A DNA stretch of 64,000 nucleotides from Thalassobacillus cyri (GTDB lineage: Bacteria; Bacillota; Bacilli; Bacillales; Halobacillaceae). Shown one piece after another: positions 33,533 through 42,386 of this stretch. The notes beneath the pieces were generated by a model. It made no database searches, was not told the origin of the DNA, and saw only the letters and a program-made list of their open reading frames with translations. Position 1 is the first letter of the stretch. Each line of letters opens with the position of its first letter. A program made the position numbers and the translations under genes. Where the stretch lies: positions 124,001-188,000 of the forward strand of contig NZ_FNQR01000004.1 in NCBI RefSeq assembly GCF_900107755.1. The letters run 5' to 3'.

Positions 33533-34774
33533 TCATGAAATTTCTTCGGCTGCCTTATGTTCCGTAATGCCATGTTTCTTTTCAGATTCGGCAATTACCA
33601 CAGCACATGCGGCATCCCCATAAACATTGACAGCTGTACGCGTCATATCCAGGAGACGGTCAATACCTAAGATAAGCGCGATACCTTCTACTGGCAGGGC
33701 AACCTGGTTCAGTACCATGGCGAGCATGATCAGTCCGACACCTGGCACGCCGGCTGTACCGATACTTGCCAGAACAGCGACTACGACAATCATGATTAAC
33801 TGGCTGAATGCCAGGTCGGTCCCATAGACTTGTGCGATGAAAATAGTTGCGACCCCTTGCATGATGGCTGTACCATCCATGTTGATGGTTGCTCCTAAAG
33901 GCTGAACGAAGCTGCTGATCGGTTTAGGAACATTCAGGTTTTCCTGTGCCGTTTTCATGGATACCGGCAGCGTCGAGCTACTGCTTGATGTACTGAATGC
34001 TACCGTGGCAGCAGGGAAAAAACCTTTGAAGAAGTGAACCGGATTCATCTTTCCTAAGAAAGAAACAGCCGAACCATAAACAGCAAATAAATGGATGAAT
34101 AATGCCGCTATGACAACCAGCATGTAGGCAATCATTGCCATCATGCCATCAATCCCCATCGTTCCGATTGCTGAAGCCAGCAACCCGAATGCACCATAAG
34201 GAGCAAATCGCATAATCAAATTGACGAGGAACATCATGATTTCGTTCCCTTGTTCGATGACTCTCATGACACTTTCTGTCTTTTTACCAAGCATGGCAAG
34301 TGCAAAACCGATGAAAACGGAGAACGCGATGATTTGCAGCATGTTGGCTTCTGTCATCGCTTGTATCGGATTGGTCGGAATGATATTGGTGAATGTTTCA
34401 ACTACTGTAGGCGCTTTCTGACTTTCATACTCAGCTCCCCCGGTATCAAAATCGCCGCTTCCTGGCTGGAAGATGTAAGCAAGGGCGATTGCGATGGTGA
34501 TGGCCAATGTCGTTGTACCGAGGAAAAAGGCGATCGTCTTTCCTCCGATTCGTCCCAGCTTTTTCGGATCACCTAATGCTGCCACCCCGAGTGTGATGGA
34601 AAAGAATACGATTGGTACGACAAGCATTTTGATCAGGTTGAGGAAAATCGTGCCCAACGGGCTGAAGATATAAGTATCTAATGTAGTGAATAGGTCAGGT
34701 GCAGTCATGTGCAAGACCAAACCTACGGCGGCACCAAGTAAGAGGCCGAGTAGAATCTTAGTTGTCAGTTTCAT
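33533..34774 (-). CDS. Dicarboxylate/amino acid:cation symporter (DAACS family)
   Basis: A 413-residue transporter of the GltP/DctA family with the re-entrant loop Ser-rich motif (FSTSSSSSTLPVSM), the TM7 NMDGTA motif and the C-terminal GIDRLLDMTRTAVNVYGDA. These bind Na+ or H+ and an acidic substrate. ATG at 34774 is preferred to one at 34789 because GGGAGGG lies between them at good spacing. Glutamate, aspartate and C4-dicarboxylates are all possible substrates. Confidence 0.92.
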   Translation of the reverse strand: MKLTTKILLGLLLGAAVGLVLHMTAPDLFTTLDTYIFSPLGTIFLNLIKMLVVPIVFFSITLGVAALGDPKKLGRIGGKTIAFFLGTTTLAITIAIALAYIFQPGSGDFDTGGAEYESQKAPTVVETFTNIIPTNPIQAMTEANMLQIIAFSVFIGFALAMLGKKTESVMRVIEQGNEIMMFLVNLIMRFAPYGAFGLLASAIGTMGIDGMMAMIAYMLVVIAALFIHLFAVYGSAVSFLGKMNPVHFFKGFFPAATVAFSTSSSSSTLPVSMKTAQENLNVPKPISSFVQPLGATINMDGTAIMQGVATIFIAQVYGTDLAFSQLIMIVVVAVLASIGTAGVPGVGLIMLAMVLNQVALPVEGIALILGIDRLLDMTRTAVNVYGDAACAVVIAESEKKHGITEHKAAEEIS

Positions 34775-35421
34775 AGTGTTCCCTCCCATGTTATACGGTA
34801 TATTTAGTTGTTGTGGGTAATAGAAGAAAATGGATAGTGGGTATTGCCTTTTTTGGGAATTTTCTGTCTAATAAAACAACTGCCAGATGGCTGGGTTGCT
34901 TTTCCCCTTTTATAAACTACCATAAAAAATAATACACGTAAAAACTTTAAAAGAATATAAAAATAATTTAATAGTTATGTAATGCATACGTAAAAAAACA
35001 GCTATTTAGAATGAAAAAATGTAAACAAATCCCGTTGAATCCAATATGTGGTGTACGGGTTGGTGATGGGATAAAAGAAGAAGGACTTGACGGTCATCTC
35101 AAAGAAATATCTGCTCCTAATCACATTTATTGAGAGTTTTTGATATGATGATGAATCATTTTCTCTTGCAGGGTAAAAATATCTTTAAATGACTTTGACT
35201 GGTTAACCATTTTTTGAGAACCAATTATTCCAGATAGACAGCTTTAAACGAAAACGATTATTCCTTGGTGCTATTACAAAATGTGATATTCTTCACTTCG
35301 TGAAGTTTAAAAAATCTTTAAAATGATACATATATATAGAAGATGTTTAAAACAGGGAGAATACAGGGATAGGTATATAGTAGTAAGATGAACAATTTAT
35401 TAGTGGAAAGGATGTTGTTTA
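34775..35421. other. Intergenic region with few recognised signals
   Basis: A 647-bp AT-rich gap between divergent genes. It holds the control region of the symporter on one side and a sigma-B-like promoter (35345-35371) on the other. A 40-codon frame at 35011-35133 has no ribosome site and was not called. A short hairpin CTTCACTTCGTGAAG lies near 35293. Nothing else was recognised. Confidence 0.6.
35345..35371 (+). promoter_or_regulatory. Sigma-B-like promoter of the ferritin-like gene
   Basis: GTTTAA at 35345-35350, a 15-bp spacer and GGGATA at 35366-35371 fit GTTTAA-N12-15-GGGWAW with one mismatch. General-stress control is common for ferritin-like and Dps genes in Bacillus. Confidence 0.5.
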
Positions 35422-35856
35422 ATGGATGCAAAAATGAAAGAACTGATCGAGGGTCTGAACGAGGACTTAGCACATGAATATGCAGCGTCAATTATGTACA
35501 CGTACAATGCTGCTACCGTAGATGGTCTGTACTATTCTGTACTGAAGCCATTTTTCGAAGGAGAAATCGCTGATGAGCAGGGACATGCCCTTTACTTGTC
35601 CGAAAAAATCAAAACATTAGGTGGAACACCAACAACGAAGCCTGCAGAAGTTAAACAGTTAGAAAATGTAAAAGAAATGCTGCAAGAAGCACGTAAATCC
35701 GAGGAAGATACCATCAAGCGTTATGAAATTCGTAAGGAGCAAGCAGAAGAATTAGGTCTTACCGAACTTGTTGTCAAACTGGAAGACATGATTGCTGATG
35801 AAACACATCATATGGAAGAAATGGATCGTCTGTTAGCAGATCCACGCCTTCAATAA
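35422..35856 (+). CDS. Ferritin-like (bacterioferritin/Dps-type) protein
   Basis: A 144-residue four-helix protein. Iron-ligand-like motifs are visible as EDLAHEYAAS (about 14-23), EGEIADEQGHA (about 46-56, ExxH) and IADETHHMEEM near residue 130. The N terminus lacks the long tail of Dps. It likely stores iron or protects against peroxide in the cytosol. AAAGGA precedes the ATG. Terminator after it and sigma-B-like promoter before it mark a single-gene unit. Confidence 0.82.
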   Translation: MDAKMKELIEGLNEDLAHEYAASIMYTYNAATVDGLYYSVLKPFFEGEIADEQGHALYLSEKIKTLGGTPTTKPAEVKQLENVKEMLQEARKSEEDTIKRYEIRKEQAEELGLTELVVKLEDMIADETHHMEEMDRLLADPRLQ

Positions 35857-35873
35857 ATGGTATAATGATTTTT

Positions 35874-35906
35874 GAGACGTCCAGTTTATGGGCGTCTCTT
35901 TTTTTA
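35874..35906 (+). terminator. Terminator of the ferritin-like gene
   Basis: GAGACG and CGTCTC pair with an inner CC/GG step, followed by seven T. Confidence 0.88.
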
Positions 35907-36102
35907 ATCTTATTATAGGCAGTATCATCTGCTTTGATTGGATGATCTATTAGTAACAAATTATAAGAAAGGCGACGAAGTATGTTCAATTTGTTAATTA
36001 TTTTACATGATTGAGCTGTAATAGTGGGATAGAATAATGGGGGAACTTTCTGAAAATTAATGTTGTATTTCATAAAGTGGCGTGATATGATTTGATTAAT
36101 GA

Positions 36103-36126
36103 TTTTGTGCAAACGTATTCACAAAA
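36103..36126. promoter_or_regulatory. LacI-type operator O1 of the sugar operon
   Basis: A core GCAAACGTATTC (36109-36120) with central CG is framed by TTTTGTG on the left and CACAAAA on the right. The core matches sites at 36199 and 40571. It lies about 190 bp upstream of the sugar-binding protein gene. Confidence 0.6.
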
Positions 36127-36152
36127 ATCGCGAAACCATTGCTCTATGATTT

Positions 36153-36166
36153 GATTGCGTGCAATC
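36153..36166. promoter_or_regulatory. Perfect palindrome GATTGC-GT-GCAATC
   Basis: A 14-bp inverted repeat between operators O1 and O2, in the 450-bp control region 35857-36309. It may bind a second regulator or be part of the operator cluster. Confidence 0.4.
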
Positions 36167-36198
36167 ACAGCTGTTTGTATTTTCTTACATATCTTAAT

Positions 36199-36210
36199 GC
36201 AAACGTATGC
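36199..36210. promoter_or_regulatory. LacI-type operator O2 of the sugar operon
   Basis: GCAAACGTATGC differs from the perfect palindrome GCAAACGTTTGC by one base. It lies 100 bp before the binding-protein start, 90 bp after O1. Confidence 0.65.
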
Positions 36211-36309
36211 GCTAACGGTTAAATCTATTAATCTAGCGGGACAGGCGTATTTTTGTGAATGATGGAAGCGCATTCATTCAATCCTATTCCAACTTAAGGA
36301 GTGTTTTAC

Positions 36310-37611
36310 ATGAAGAAGAAAAAGTTGTATGGCGTAGCTTCTGCTCTGTTGGCTTCCAGTATCGCATTGGCTGGCTGTTCATTTGGTGCAGGGTCAGATT
36401 CTGGTTCGGACGAGGGATCTGGAGATCAAGTAACCGTAGATATTTTCCAGTTTAAAGTAGAATTCAAAGATCAGTTTGAAGCGCTGACAAAGAAATATGA
36501 GGAAGAAAACCCCAATGTTAATATCAATGTAAAAACTGTCGGTGGGGGAAATGATTACGGGTCTTCCTTGAAGACTTCATTCTCCTCTGGAGAAGAACCT
36601 GACATTTTTAACATCGGAGGTCCATCCGACGTGGAAACTTATGAAAAATACTTAGCAGACATGTCGGATACAGAAGCTGCTAAAGCAGCTTTAGAAGGTA
36701 CACTTACGAGCGTGAACAAAAATGATGAAACCCTTGGCCTGCCTTTCAACCAGGAAGGATACGGGATCCTCTACAACAAGAAAATTTTTGAAGAAGCAGG
36801 CATCAACCCTGATGACATCAAAACACATGAGGATTTAGTGAAGGCAACAGAAAAATTGGACAGCAAAAAAGAAGACCTCGGAATTCAGGCGCCATTTGCA
36901 CTGCCTGCGAAAGAAACTTGGGTAATCGGAAATCATCTGGCTAATACATTCCTTGCTGATGAATTCAATCATGATGTAATGGAAGCATATCAGGCGGATA
37001 CAGTTGAATTCGCCATGGGAGATCAGATGAAACGGTTCCTGGATCTACAAAATGAATATTCCGTACAGCCTACTTTGAGTCTCGATTATTCTCAACAGGT
37101 GGAAGAATTGTTCTCTTTAGGTGAAGTAGCTATGATTCAACAAGGGAATTGGGTATACAACACCATTCTTCAAATGGATGAAGAGATGGCCAAGAATAAT
37201 GTAGGTCTTTTGCCGATTCCGGTTGAAGGCTATGAAGGAAGTATCCCTGTAGGCGTTCCGATGTACTGGGCTGTCAACAAACAATCAGAAGATGAAGTAG
37301 TCAAAGAAAGTAAAGAATTCTTAGACTGGATGTATACTTCTGAAGAAGGTAAGAAATTCGTTACAGAAGAATTTAAATTCATCCCTGCATACGAAGGTTA
37401 TGAAGATCAAAAGATTGCGGATCCAATTTCTAAAGAAATCTATGAATATGCAGCTGCTGGAGACACGTTAGGATGGGTATTCCTTGGAGCACCAACGAAT
37501 TGGACAGAAGGAAGTCTTGCGGTCAACATGCAGCAGTATCTAAGTGGAGATATCACATGGGAACAAGTAGAAGAAAATGCTCGAAAAGATTGGGAAAACT
37601 CACGTCAATAA
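36310..37611 (+). CDS. Sugar ABC transporter substrate-binding lipoprotein (family 1)
   Basis: A 433-residue lipoprotein from ATG 36310, with AAGGAG 9 bp ahead. It has a Lys-rich signal peptide, lipobox ALAGC (Cys23), an acidic Ser/Gly linker and a family 1 sugar-binding domain (EALTKKYEEENPNVNINVKT; FNQEGYGILYNKKIFEEAGI). It captures an oligosaccharide or glycoside for the two permeases downstream. Two LacI-type operators lie upstream. A 190-bp gap with a long hairpin separates it from the permeases, which often gives extra binding protein. Confidence 0.9.
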   Translation: MKKKKLYGVASALLASSIALAGCSFGAGSDSGSDEGSGDQVTVDIFQFKVEFKDQFEALTKKYEEENPNVNINVKTVGGGNDYGSSLKTSFSSGEEPDIFNIGGPSDVETYEKYLADMSDTEAAKAALEGTLTSVNKNDETLGLPFNQEGYGILYNKKIFEEAGINPDDIKTHEDLVKATEKLDSKKEDLGIQAPFALPAKETWVIGNHLANTFLADEFNHDVMEAYQADTVEFAMGDQMKRFLDLQNEYSVQPTLSLDYSQQVEELFSLGEVAMIQQGNWVYNTILQMDEEMAKNNVGLLPIPVEGYEGSIPVGVPMYWAVNKQSEDEVVKESKEFLDWMYTSEEGKKFVTEEFKFIPAYEGYEDQKIADPISKEIYEYAAAGDTLGWVFLGAPTNWTEGSLAVNMQQYLSGDITWEQVEENARKDWENSRQ

Positions 37612-37671
37612 ATAAGTGAAATTTACTGACATAGACAAGCTGTTTTCAGTTTTCTCTTGTCGATCATAATT

Positions 37672-37731
37672 GAAAATATCTCTCCTGTCAGGTGATTATT
37701 GAAACTAATGCCTGATAGTTGAGATGTTTTC
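37672..37731 (+). other. Long imperfect stem-loop between binding protein and permeases
   Basis: GAAAATATCTC pairs with GAGATGTTTTC, and inside it CTGTCAGG pairs with CCTGATAG. There is no T run, so it is more likely a transcript-protecting or processing hairpin than a terminator. A smaller GACAAG/CTTGTC hairpin lies just upstream (about 37634-37662). Confidence 0.6.
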
Positions 37732-37804
37732 ATTTATACATCAGAAGCAAACCACAAAACGATAGCAAAAGGGGTTATCGTGCTCAGAATTGGAGGAGAA
37801 ACAG

Positions 37805-38665
37805 ATGCAAAACCGCAGCCCTGCCTTTTGGCTTTTTCTTACACCGGTTATTTTAGCATTGGGGATAGTAGTGGTCATTCCGTTTTTGTATGGGCTTGTT
37901 TATTCGTTTACCGATTGGAACGGCCTTGCAGCGACGGAGTTTATCGGCTTTGAACACTACATCAACTTGTTCCAGGAAAAAGAGTTTATGAATTCGATCT
38001 GGTTTACACTTAAGTTTGCAGTAGCATCCGTATTGCTATTAAACTTTTTCGGTCTTGCACTTGCCTTGATTGTCACACGTAATATTAAAACCAACAACTT
38101 GCTAAGGACAGTATTTTTCATGCCGAACCTGATTGGCGGTCTGATTCTCGGTTTTATCTGGCAGTTTATTTTTGTCAGTGTGTTCGGTGATATCGGAGAG
38201 TTGCTAGGGGTTGAATCCATGCAAGGCTGGCTGTCGACCACAGAGACCGGGTTTTGGGGCTTAGTCATACTGACATCCTGGCAGATGGCCGGATATATCA
38301 TGATCATTTATATCGCGTACTTAGAGAACATTCCTAAAGAATTGATTGAAGCGGCTAAAATTGATGGAGCGAGCAGCTTTCAGCGTTTCAAAAATATTAC
38401 TTTCCCACTTGTGGCGCCTGCTTTCACCATCAGTATGTTCTTGACACTTTCCACGTCCTTCAAAATTTATGATCAGAACTTATCACTGACAAACGGGGGA
38501 CCTTATAACTCCACACAGATGGTGGCGATGGAAATCGTGCGGACAGCTTTCTCAGATAATCAAATGTCCTATGCACAGGCAAAGGCTGTCATTTTCTTCC
38601 TGATTGTCGCTGTCGTTGCGCTGACACAGGTATACTATAATAAGAAACGAGAGGTTGAGATGTAA
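37805..38665 (+). CDS. Sugar ABC transporter permease (MalF/UgpA type)
   Basis: A 286-residue permease with about six membrane segments and the EAA loop PKELIEAAKIDGASSFQRF. ATG at 37805 is chosen because GGAGGAG lies 6 bp before it; an in-frame TTG at 37790 overlaps that site. The 3' end shares a base with the next permease start (TAATG), so the two are coupled. Confidence 0.92.
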   Translation: MQNRSPAFWLFLTPVILALGIVVVIPFLYGLVYSFTDWNGLAATEFIGFEHYINLFQEKEFMNSIWFTLKFAVASVLLLNFFGLALALIVTRNIKTNNLLRTVFFMPNLIGGLILGFIWQFIFVSVFGDIGELLGVESMQGWLSTTETGFWGLVILTSWQMAGYIMIIYIAYLENIPKELIEAAKIDGASSFQRFKNITFPLVAPAFTISMFLTLSTSFKIYDQNLSLTNGGPYNSTQMVAMEIVRTAFSDNQMSYAQAKAVIFFLIVAVVALTQVYYNKKREVEM

Positions 38666-39486
38666 TGAAAAATCAAGAAAAGAAAAGCTTATTCTCAATC
38701 GAAATTCTCGGAATTATTCTGGGGTTTTTATGGATCGCACCTTTTTATTTAATGATTGTCAATGCATTTAAAACGAAACGGGATATATTCAGCGGGGTTC
38801 TCGGGTTCCCGGCAGAATGGGAATTTGATAACTTTGTCCAGGCATTCATTGATCTCGCATTTTTAAAATCGCTATTCAACTCTGTTTTGATTACGGGGCT
38901 TAGTGTCGGAATCATCGTTATTTTTTCTTCAATGGCTGGTTACGCACTTGCTCGTAATAAGAGCAAACTCAGTGGAGTAATGTTCTTTGTGTTCGTAGCG
39001 GCAATGCTGATTCCATTCCAATCGGTTATGATTCCGCTAATTTCTATTTTCGGACAGGCAGACATGTTGAATGCGGCTGGACTGATTTTCATGTATCTGG
39101 GATTCGGCTGCAGCTTATCTATTTTCCTATATCACGGAGCAATGACTGGTGTTTCCAAATCATTAGATGAAGCAGCAATCATCGATGGAGCCAGCCGCTT
39201 CCAGCTATTCTGGAAAATTATATTCCCTTTATTGAAGCCAATATCTGTAACAGTGGCAATCCTGAACGTCATCTGGATTTGGAATGACTACCTATTGCCA
39301 TCGCTTGTCTTAAGCGAAGCCAATGCGACGATCCCATTGAAAATGTTCTATTTCTTTGGACAATATACCAAGCAGTGGCATTTGGCGTTGGCAGGTTTGA
39401 CAATTGCCATCATCCCGGTCATTATTGGGTACTTCTTCGCACAGAAGCAGATTATCAATGGGGTTTCTGAAGGCGCGGTAAAATAA
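38665..39486 (+). CDS. Sugar ABC transporter permease (MalG/UgpE type)
   Basis: A 273-residue permease with six membrane segments, the EAA loop SKSLDEAAIIDGASRFQLF and the common ending GVSEGAVK. No ATPase gene follows, so the importer must borrow a shared ATPase such as MsmX, as Bacillus sugar importers often do. Confidence 0.93.
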   Translation: MKNQEKKSLFSIEILGIILGFLWIAPFYLMIVNAFKTKRDIFSGVLGFPAEWEFDNFVQAFIDLAFLKSLFNSVLITGLSVGIIVIFSSMAGYALARNKSKLSGVMFFVFVAAMLIPFQSVMIPLISIFGQADMLNAAGLIFMYLGFGCSLSIFLYHGAMTGVSKSLDEAAIIDGASRFQLFWKIIFPLLKPISVTVAILNVIWIWNDYLLPSLVLSEANATIPLKMFYFFGQYTKQWHLALAGLTIAIIPVIIGYFFAQKQIINGVSEGAVK

Positions 39487-39505
39487 TTGTTAGGAGTGGG
39501 TCGAG

Positions 39506-40546
39506 GTGTCAGTTACAATTAAAGATGTAGCCAAACAGGCGAATGTGGCGCCATCCACGGTATCGCGTGTCCTATCGGATAGCCCGAGAATCAGTGAGAA
39601 GACGAAGCGTAAAGTGCGTAAGGTAATGGACGACATGGGATATCACCTGAATTTCAGTGGTCGTGTGCTTGTACAGCAATCGACGCAGACAATTGGAATT
39701 GTGATGAAAAGGTCCTCCAGCCACTCGTTCGATAATCCCTTTTTCTCTGAGTTATTGCGGGGTATAAGCGCTTCCTGTCATAAACATGATTATAGTATCA
39801 ATATCACCACAGGTGATTCCGAGGAAGCGATATTCCATGATGTGGTTAAAATGGTGCAGGGAAAGCGTGTCGATGGTGTGATTGTTTTGTACTCCAAGGA
39901 AGAGGATAAGGTGGTTCCTTACTTGCGGGAAAGGGATTTCCCGTTTGTCATGATCGGGAAGCCACCAGCAGATGCCAACGATATTACTTATGTCGATAAC
40001 GATAACATACTGGCTGCGAAAGAAGTGGCAGAGTTTCTAATCAGACTTGGTCATAATAGGATCGGCTATATCGGCGGCGATTCCCATTTTGAAGTGACTA
40101 CTGCCCGTTTGGCTGGATTCAAACAGGCAATCGCAGAGCATCATATCGAGCTTCCAGAAGCTATGTTTAAAAATATTCAATTAGATAGCGGTGACGCAAA
40201 GAAAATTGTTTCTGAACTGTTAGAGGTAGATAATCCTCCGACAGCATTGATTGTTACCGATGATTTCAATGCGTTATCTGTCATGCTTGCATTGCAGGAA
40301 CAAAATGTACGTATTCCGGAGGAAATGAGTATTCTTTCTTTTAATAATACGATTATCTCAAGACTGGCCAATCCTCCATTGACGACAGTGGATACACAGT
40401 CTTATCAGCTTGGTTATGAATCTGCGGATTGTCTGGTCGAACTACTCGGTGGGGGCGAAGTGTTCAAAAAAAGCGTCATCGTACCGACAGTTATCGTGGA
40501 AAGGGATTCTTGCATAGCTAAAAAAGCTATGTCAGATGAAAAGTAA
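39506..40546 (+). CDS. LacI family transcriptional regulator
   Basis: A 346-residue repressor starting with GTG after GGAGTGG. The N-terminal helix-turn-helix TIKDVAKQANVAPSTVSRVL is followed by a hinge helix and a sugar-binding core (GVIVLYSKEED; RIGYIGGD; IVTDDFNAL). It lies inside the operon it probably controls. Sites with central CG at 36109, 36199 and 40571 fit LacI-family operators, so autoregulation together with the transport and enzyme genes is likely. The inducer is unknown. Confidence 0.92.
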   Translation: MSVTIKDVAKQANVAPSTVSRVLSDSPRISEKTKRKVRKVMDDMGYHLNFSGRVLVQQSTQTIGIVMKRSSSHSFDNPFFSELLRGISASCHKHDYSINITTGDSEEAIFHDVVKMVQGKRVDGVIVLYSKEEDKVVPYLRERDFPFVMIGKPPADANDITYVDNDNILAAKEVAEFLIRLGHNRIGYIGGDSHFEVTTARLAGFKQAIAEHHIELPEAMFKNIQLDSGDAKKIVSELLEVDNPPTALIVTDDFNALSVMLALQEQNVRIPEEMSILSFNNTIISRLANPPLTTVDTQSYQLGYESADCLVELLGGGEVFKKSVIVPTVIVERDSCIAKKAMSDEK

Positions 40547-40570
40547 GTCCGTGATTTTGTATTAAATAGT

Positions 40571-40582
40571 GCAAACGTTTGC
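40571..40582. promoter_or_regulatory. LacI-type operator O3, perfect palindrome
   Basis: GCAAACGTTTGC is a perfect 12-bp palindrome in the short gap between the regulator gene and thuA. It suggests an internal, separately regulated start for the enzyme genes. Confidence 0.7.
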
Positions 40583-40609
40583 CATCTATATATTAAAGGA
40601 GATGTAGTC

Positions 40610-41329
40610 ATGAAAGTCTTAGTATGGAATGAATACCGTCACGAACAAGAAAATCAAGTGGTTTCTGATATCTATCCCGAGGGGATTCATGGGGCCATTG
40701 CCGGATTTTTAAAGGAGGAAGGCCACGATGTGAAAACGGCAATCCTCGATGAAGAAGAACATGGATTGACCGATGAGGTGCTGGCTGAGACCGACGTTTT
40801 GGTTTGGTGGGGACATAAAGCTCATGACGAAGTAAAAGACGAAATCGCAGAAAAAGTGAAGCAGCGTGTATTAGAAGGAATGGGGCTTGTTGTCCTTCAC
40901 TCGGCTCACTTTTCCAAAGTATTCAAGAAATTGATGGGTACGACCTGCGATTTGAAGTGGCGTGAAGCCGATGAAAAAGAGCGCTTATGGGTTGTGGAGC
41001 CAAGTCATCCGATCACAGAAGGACTTGGAGAGTATATCGAACTGGAAAAAGAAGAAATGTACGGGGAACATTTTGACATTCCTGCACCAGATGAACTATT
41101 GTTTGTCAGCTGGTTTGAAGGTGGAGAAGTATTCCGAAGCGGAGCCACCTTCCGTCGTGGCCGCGGTAAGATTTTCTACTTCCGTCCTGGTCATGAAACT
41201 TATCCGACTTACCATAACCAGGAAATCCAAAAGGTCATTCAAAATGGCGTAAAGTGGGTCAAGAATGAAGGAACTCCAAAACACGTATATGGCAATGCAA
41301 AACCATTAGAAACGATATCCGAAAAATAA
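40610..41329 (+). CDS. thuA: ThuA-like glutamine amidotransferase-fold protein
   Basis: A 239-residue ThuA-family protein with the typical start [35 protein letters not shown] and the C-terminal [18 protein letters not shown]. ThuA proteins accompany Gfo/Idh/MocA dehydrogenases in pathways that oxidise disaccharides such as trehalose at carbon 3; the exact reaction is not settled. It leads the enzyme part of the operon, 27 bp after O3. Confidence 0.88.
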   Translation: MKVLVWNEYRHEQENQVVSDIYPEGIHGAIAGFLKEEGHDVKTAILDEEEHGLTDEVLAETDVLVWWGHKAHDEVKDEIAEKVKQRVLEGMGLVVLHSAHFSKVFKKLMGTTCDLKWREADEKERLWVVEPSHPITEGLGEYIELEKEEMYGEHFDIPAPDELLFVSWFEGGEVFRSGATFRRGRGKIFYFRPGHETYPTYHNQEIQKVIQNGVKWVKNEGTPKHVYGNAKPLETISEK

Positions 41330-41351
41330 AAATCAGGGGAGGACTATGCAG

Positions 41352-42383
41352 ATGGAAAAGTTAAAAGTAGCTATTATCGGTTGTGGAAGTATCGCGCAAA
41401 ATCGTCACTTACTTGAGTTTGAAGCAAATGAACAAATAGATATTACCGCAGTCTGCGACATTGTTGAGGAACGGGCAATGGTAACGGGAGAGGCATTCGG
41501 CGCCCAATCTTATACCAGTTATGAAGACCTTCTGGAAAAAGAGGACATCGATGCTGTCAGCGTCTGCCTGCCGAACTATTTACATGCTCCCGTATCGATT
41601 ACTGCTTTGAATGCGGGCTGTCATGTACTTTGCGAAAAGCCGATGGCGACTTCCCGGGAAGAAGCAGAAAATATGATCGAAGCTGCTGAACGTAACGGCA
41701 AGAAATTGATGATTGCTCACAACCAGCGGTTCGTTTCTTCTCATGAACGGGCGCGTAATCTAATCGAAGCAGGTGAAGCAGGAAAGATTTATAGCTTCCG
41801 TACGACGTTCGGCCATGGTGGTCCTGAGGGCTGGAGTGTCGATGGTGCTGATAGCTGGTTCTTTAAGAAAAATGAAGCCTTCATTGGGGCTATGGGCGAT
41901 CTGGGTGTACATAAAGCGGATCTGTTGCGCCACTTATTAGGGGAAGAGTTTGTCGAGGTGGCTGGATTCGTCGAAAATAATGCGAAAGATAATGTCACTG
42001 TTGATGATAATGCCGTCTGCATTTTACGAAGCGAGTCCGGCATTGTGGGGACTCTGACAGCTAGCTGGGCATACAACGCAAAGGAAGACAACTCCACTGT
42101 CATCTATGGAGAAAAAGCGACACTTCGACTGGAAGACGACCCTGATTATTCCCTTATTGTCCAATATACCAATGGGGAAGTAGTCAAATATGAGCTTGGC
42201 CAAATTCAGTCAAATGATGAAGGAGGGCAAACCAATACAGGTGTCATCGATCATTTTGTCGACAGTATCGTCCAAGATAAAAAGCCATTGATTGATGGTG
42301 AGGAAGGAAAACGTTCCTTAGAGGTCATCCTTGCAGCCGTGGAGTCTGGAGAAACCAAACAAATCACCAGGTTAGCGAAGTGA
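41352..42383 (+). CDS. Gfo/Idh/MocA family oxidoreductase 1
   Basis: A 343-residue NAD(P)-dependent dehydrogenase: Rossmann motif IIGCGSIAQNRH at the start, CEKPMA with the catalytic-type Lys (about residues 94-99), and the MGDLGVHKADLLRHL helix with the His expected at the active site. ATG at 41352 is used because AGGGGAGGA lies 8 bp before it, whereas ATG 41346 is too close. It probably oxidises the imported glycoside or its product. Confidence 0.9.
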   Translation: MEKLKVAIIGCGSIAQNRHLLEFEANEQIDITAVCDIVEERAMVTGEAFGAQSYTSYEDLLEKEDIDAVSVCLPNYLHAPVSITALNAGCHVLCEKPMATSREEAENMIEAAERNGKKLMIAHNQRFVSSHERARNLIEAGEAGKIYSFRTTFGHGGPEGWSVDGADSWFFKKNEAFIGAMGDLGVHKADLLRHLLGEEFVEVAGFVENNAKDNVTVDDNAVCILRSESGIVGTLTASWAYNAKEDNSTVIYGEKATLRLEDDPDYSLIVQYTNGEVVKYELGQIQSNDEGGQTNTGVIDHFVDSIVQDKKPLIDGEEGKRSLEVILAAVESGETKQITRLAK

Positions 42384-42386
42384 TTA

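Noticed and set aside
35011-35133. A 40-codon frame in the 34775-35421 gap
   Set aside because: It starts with ATG but has no Shine-Dalgarno and no terminator. The composition does not set it apart from its surroundings.
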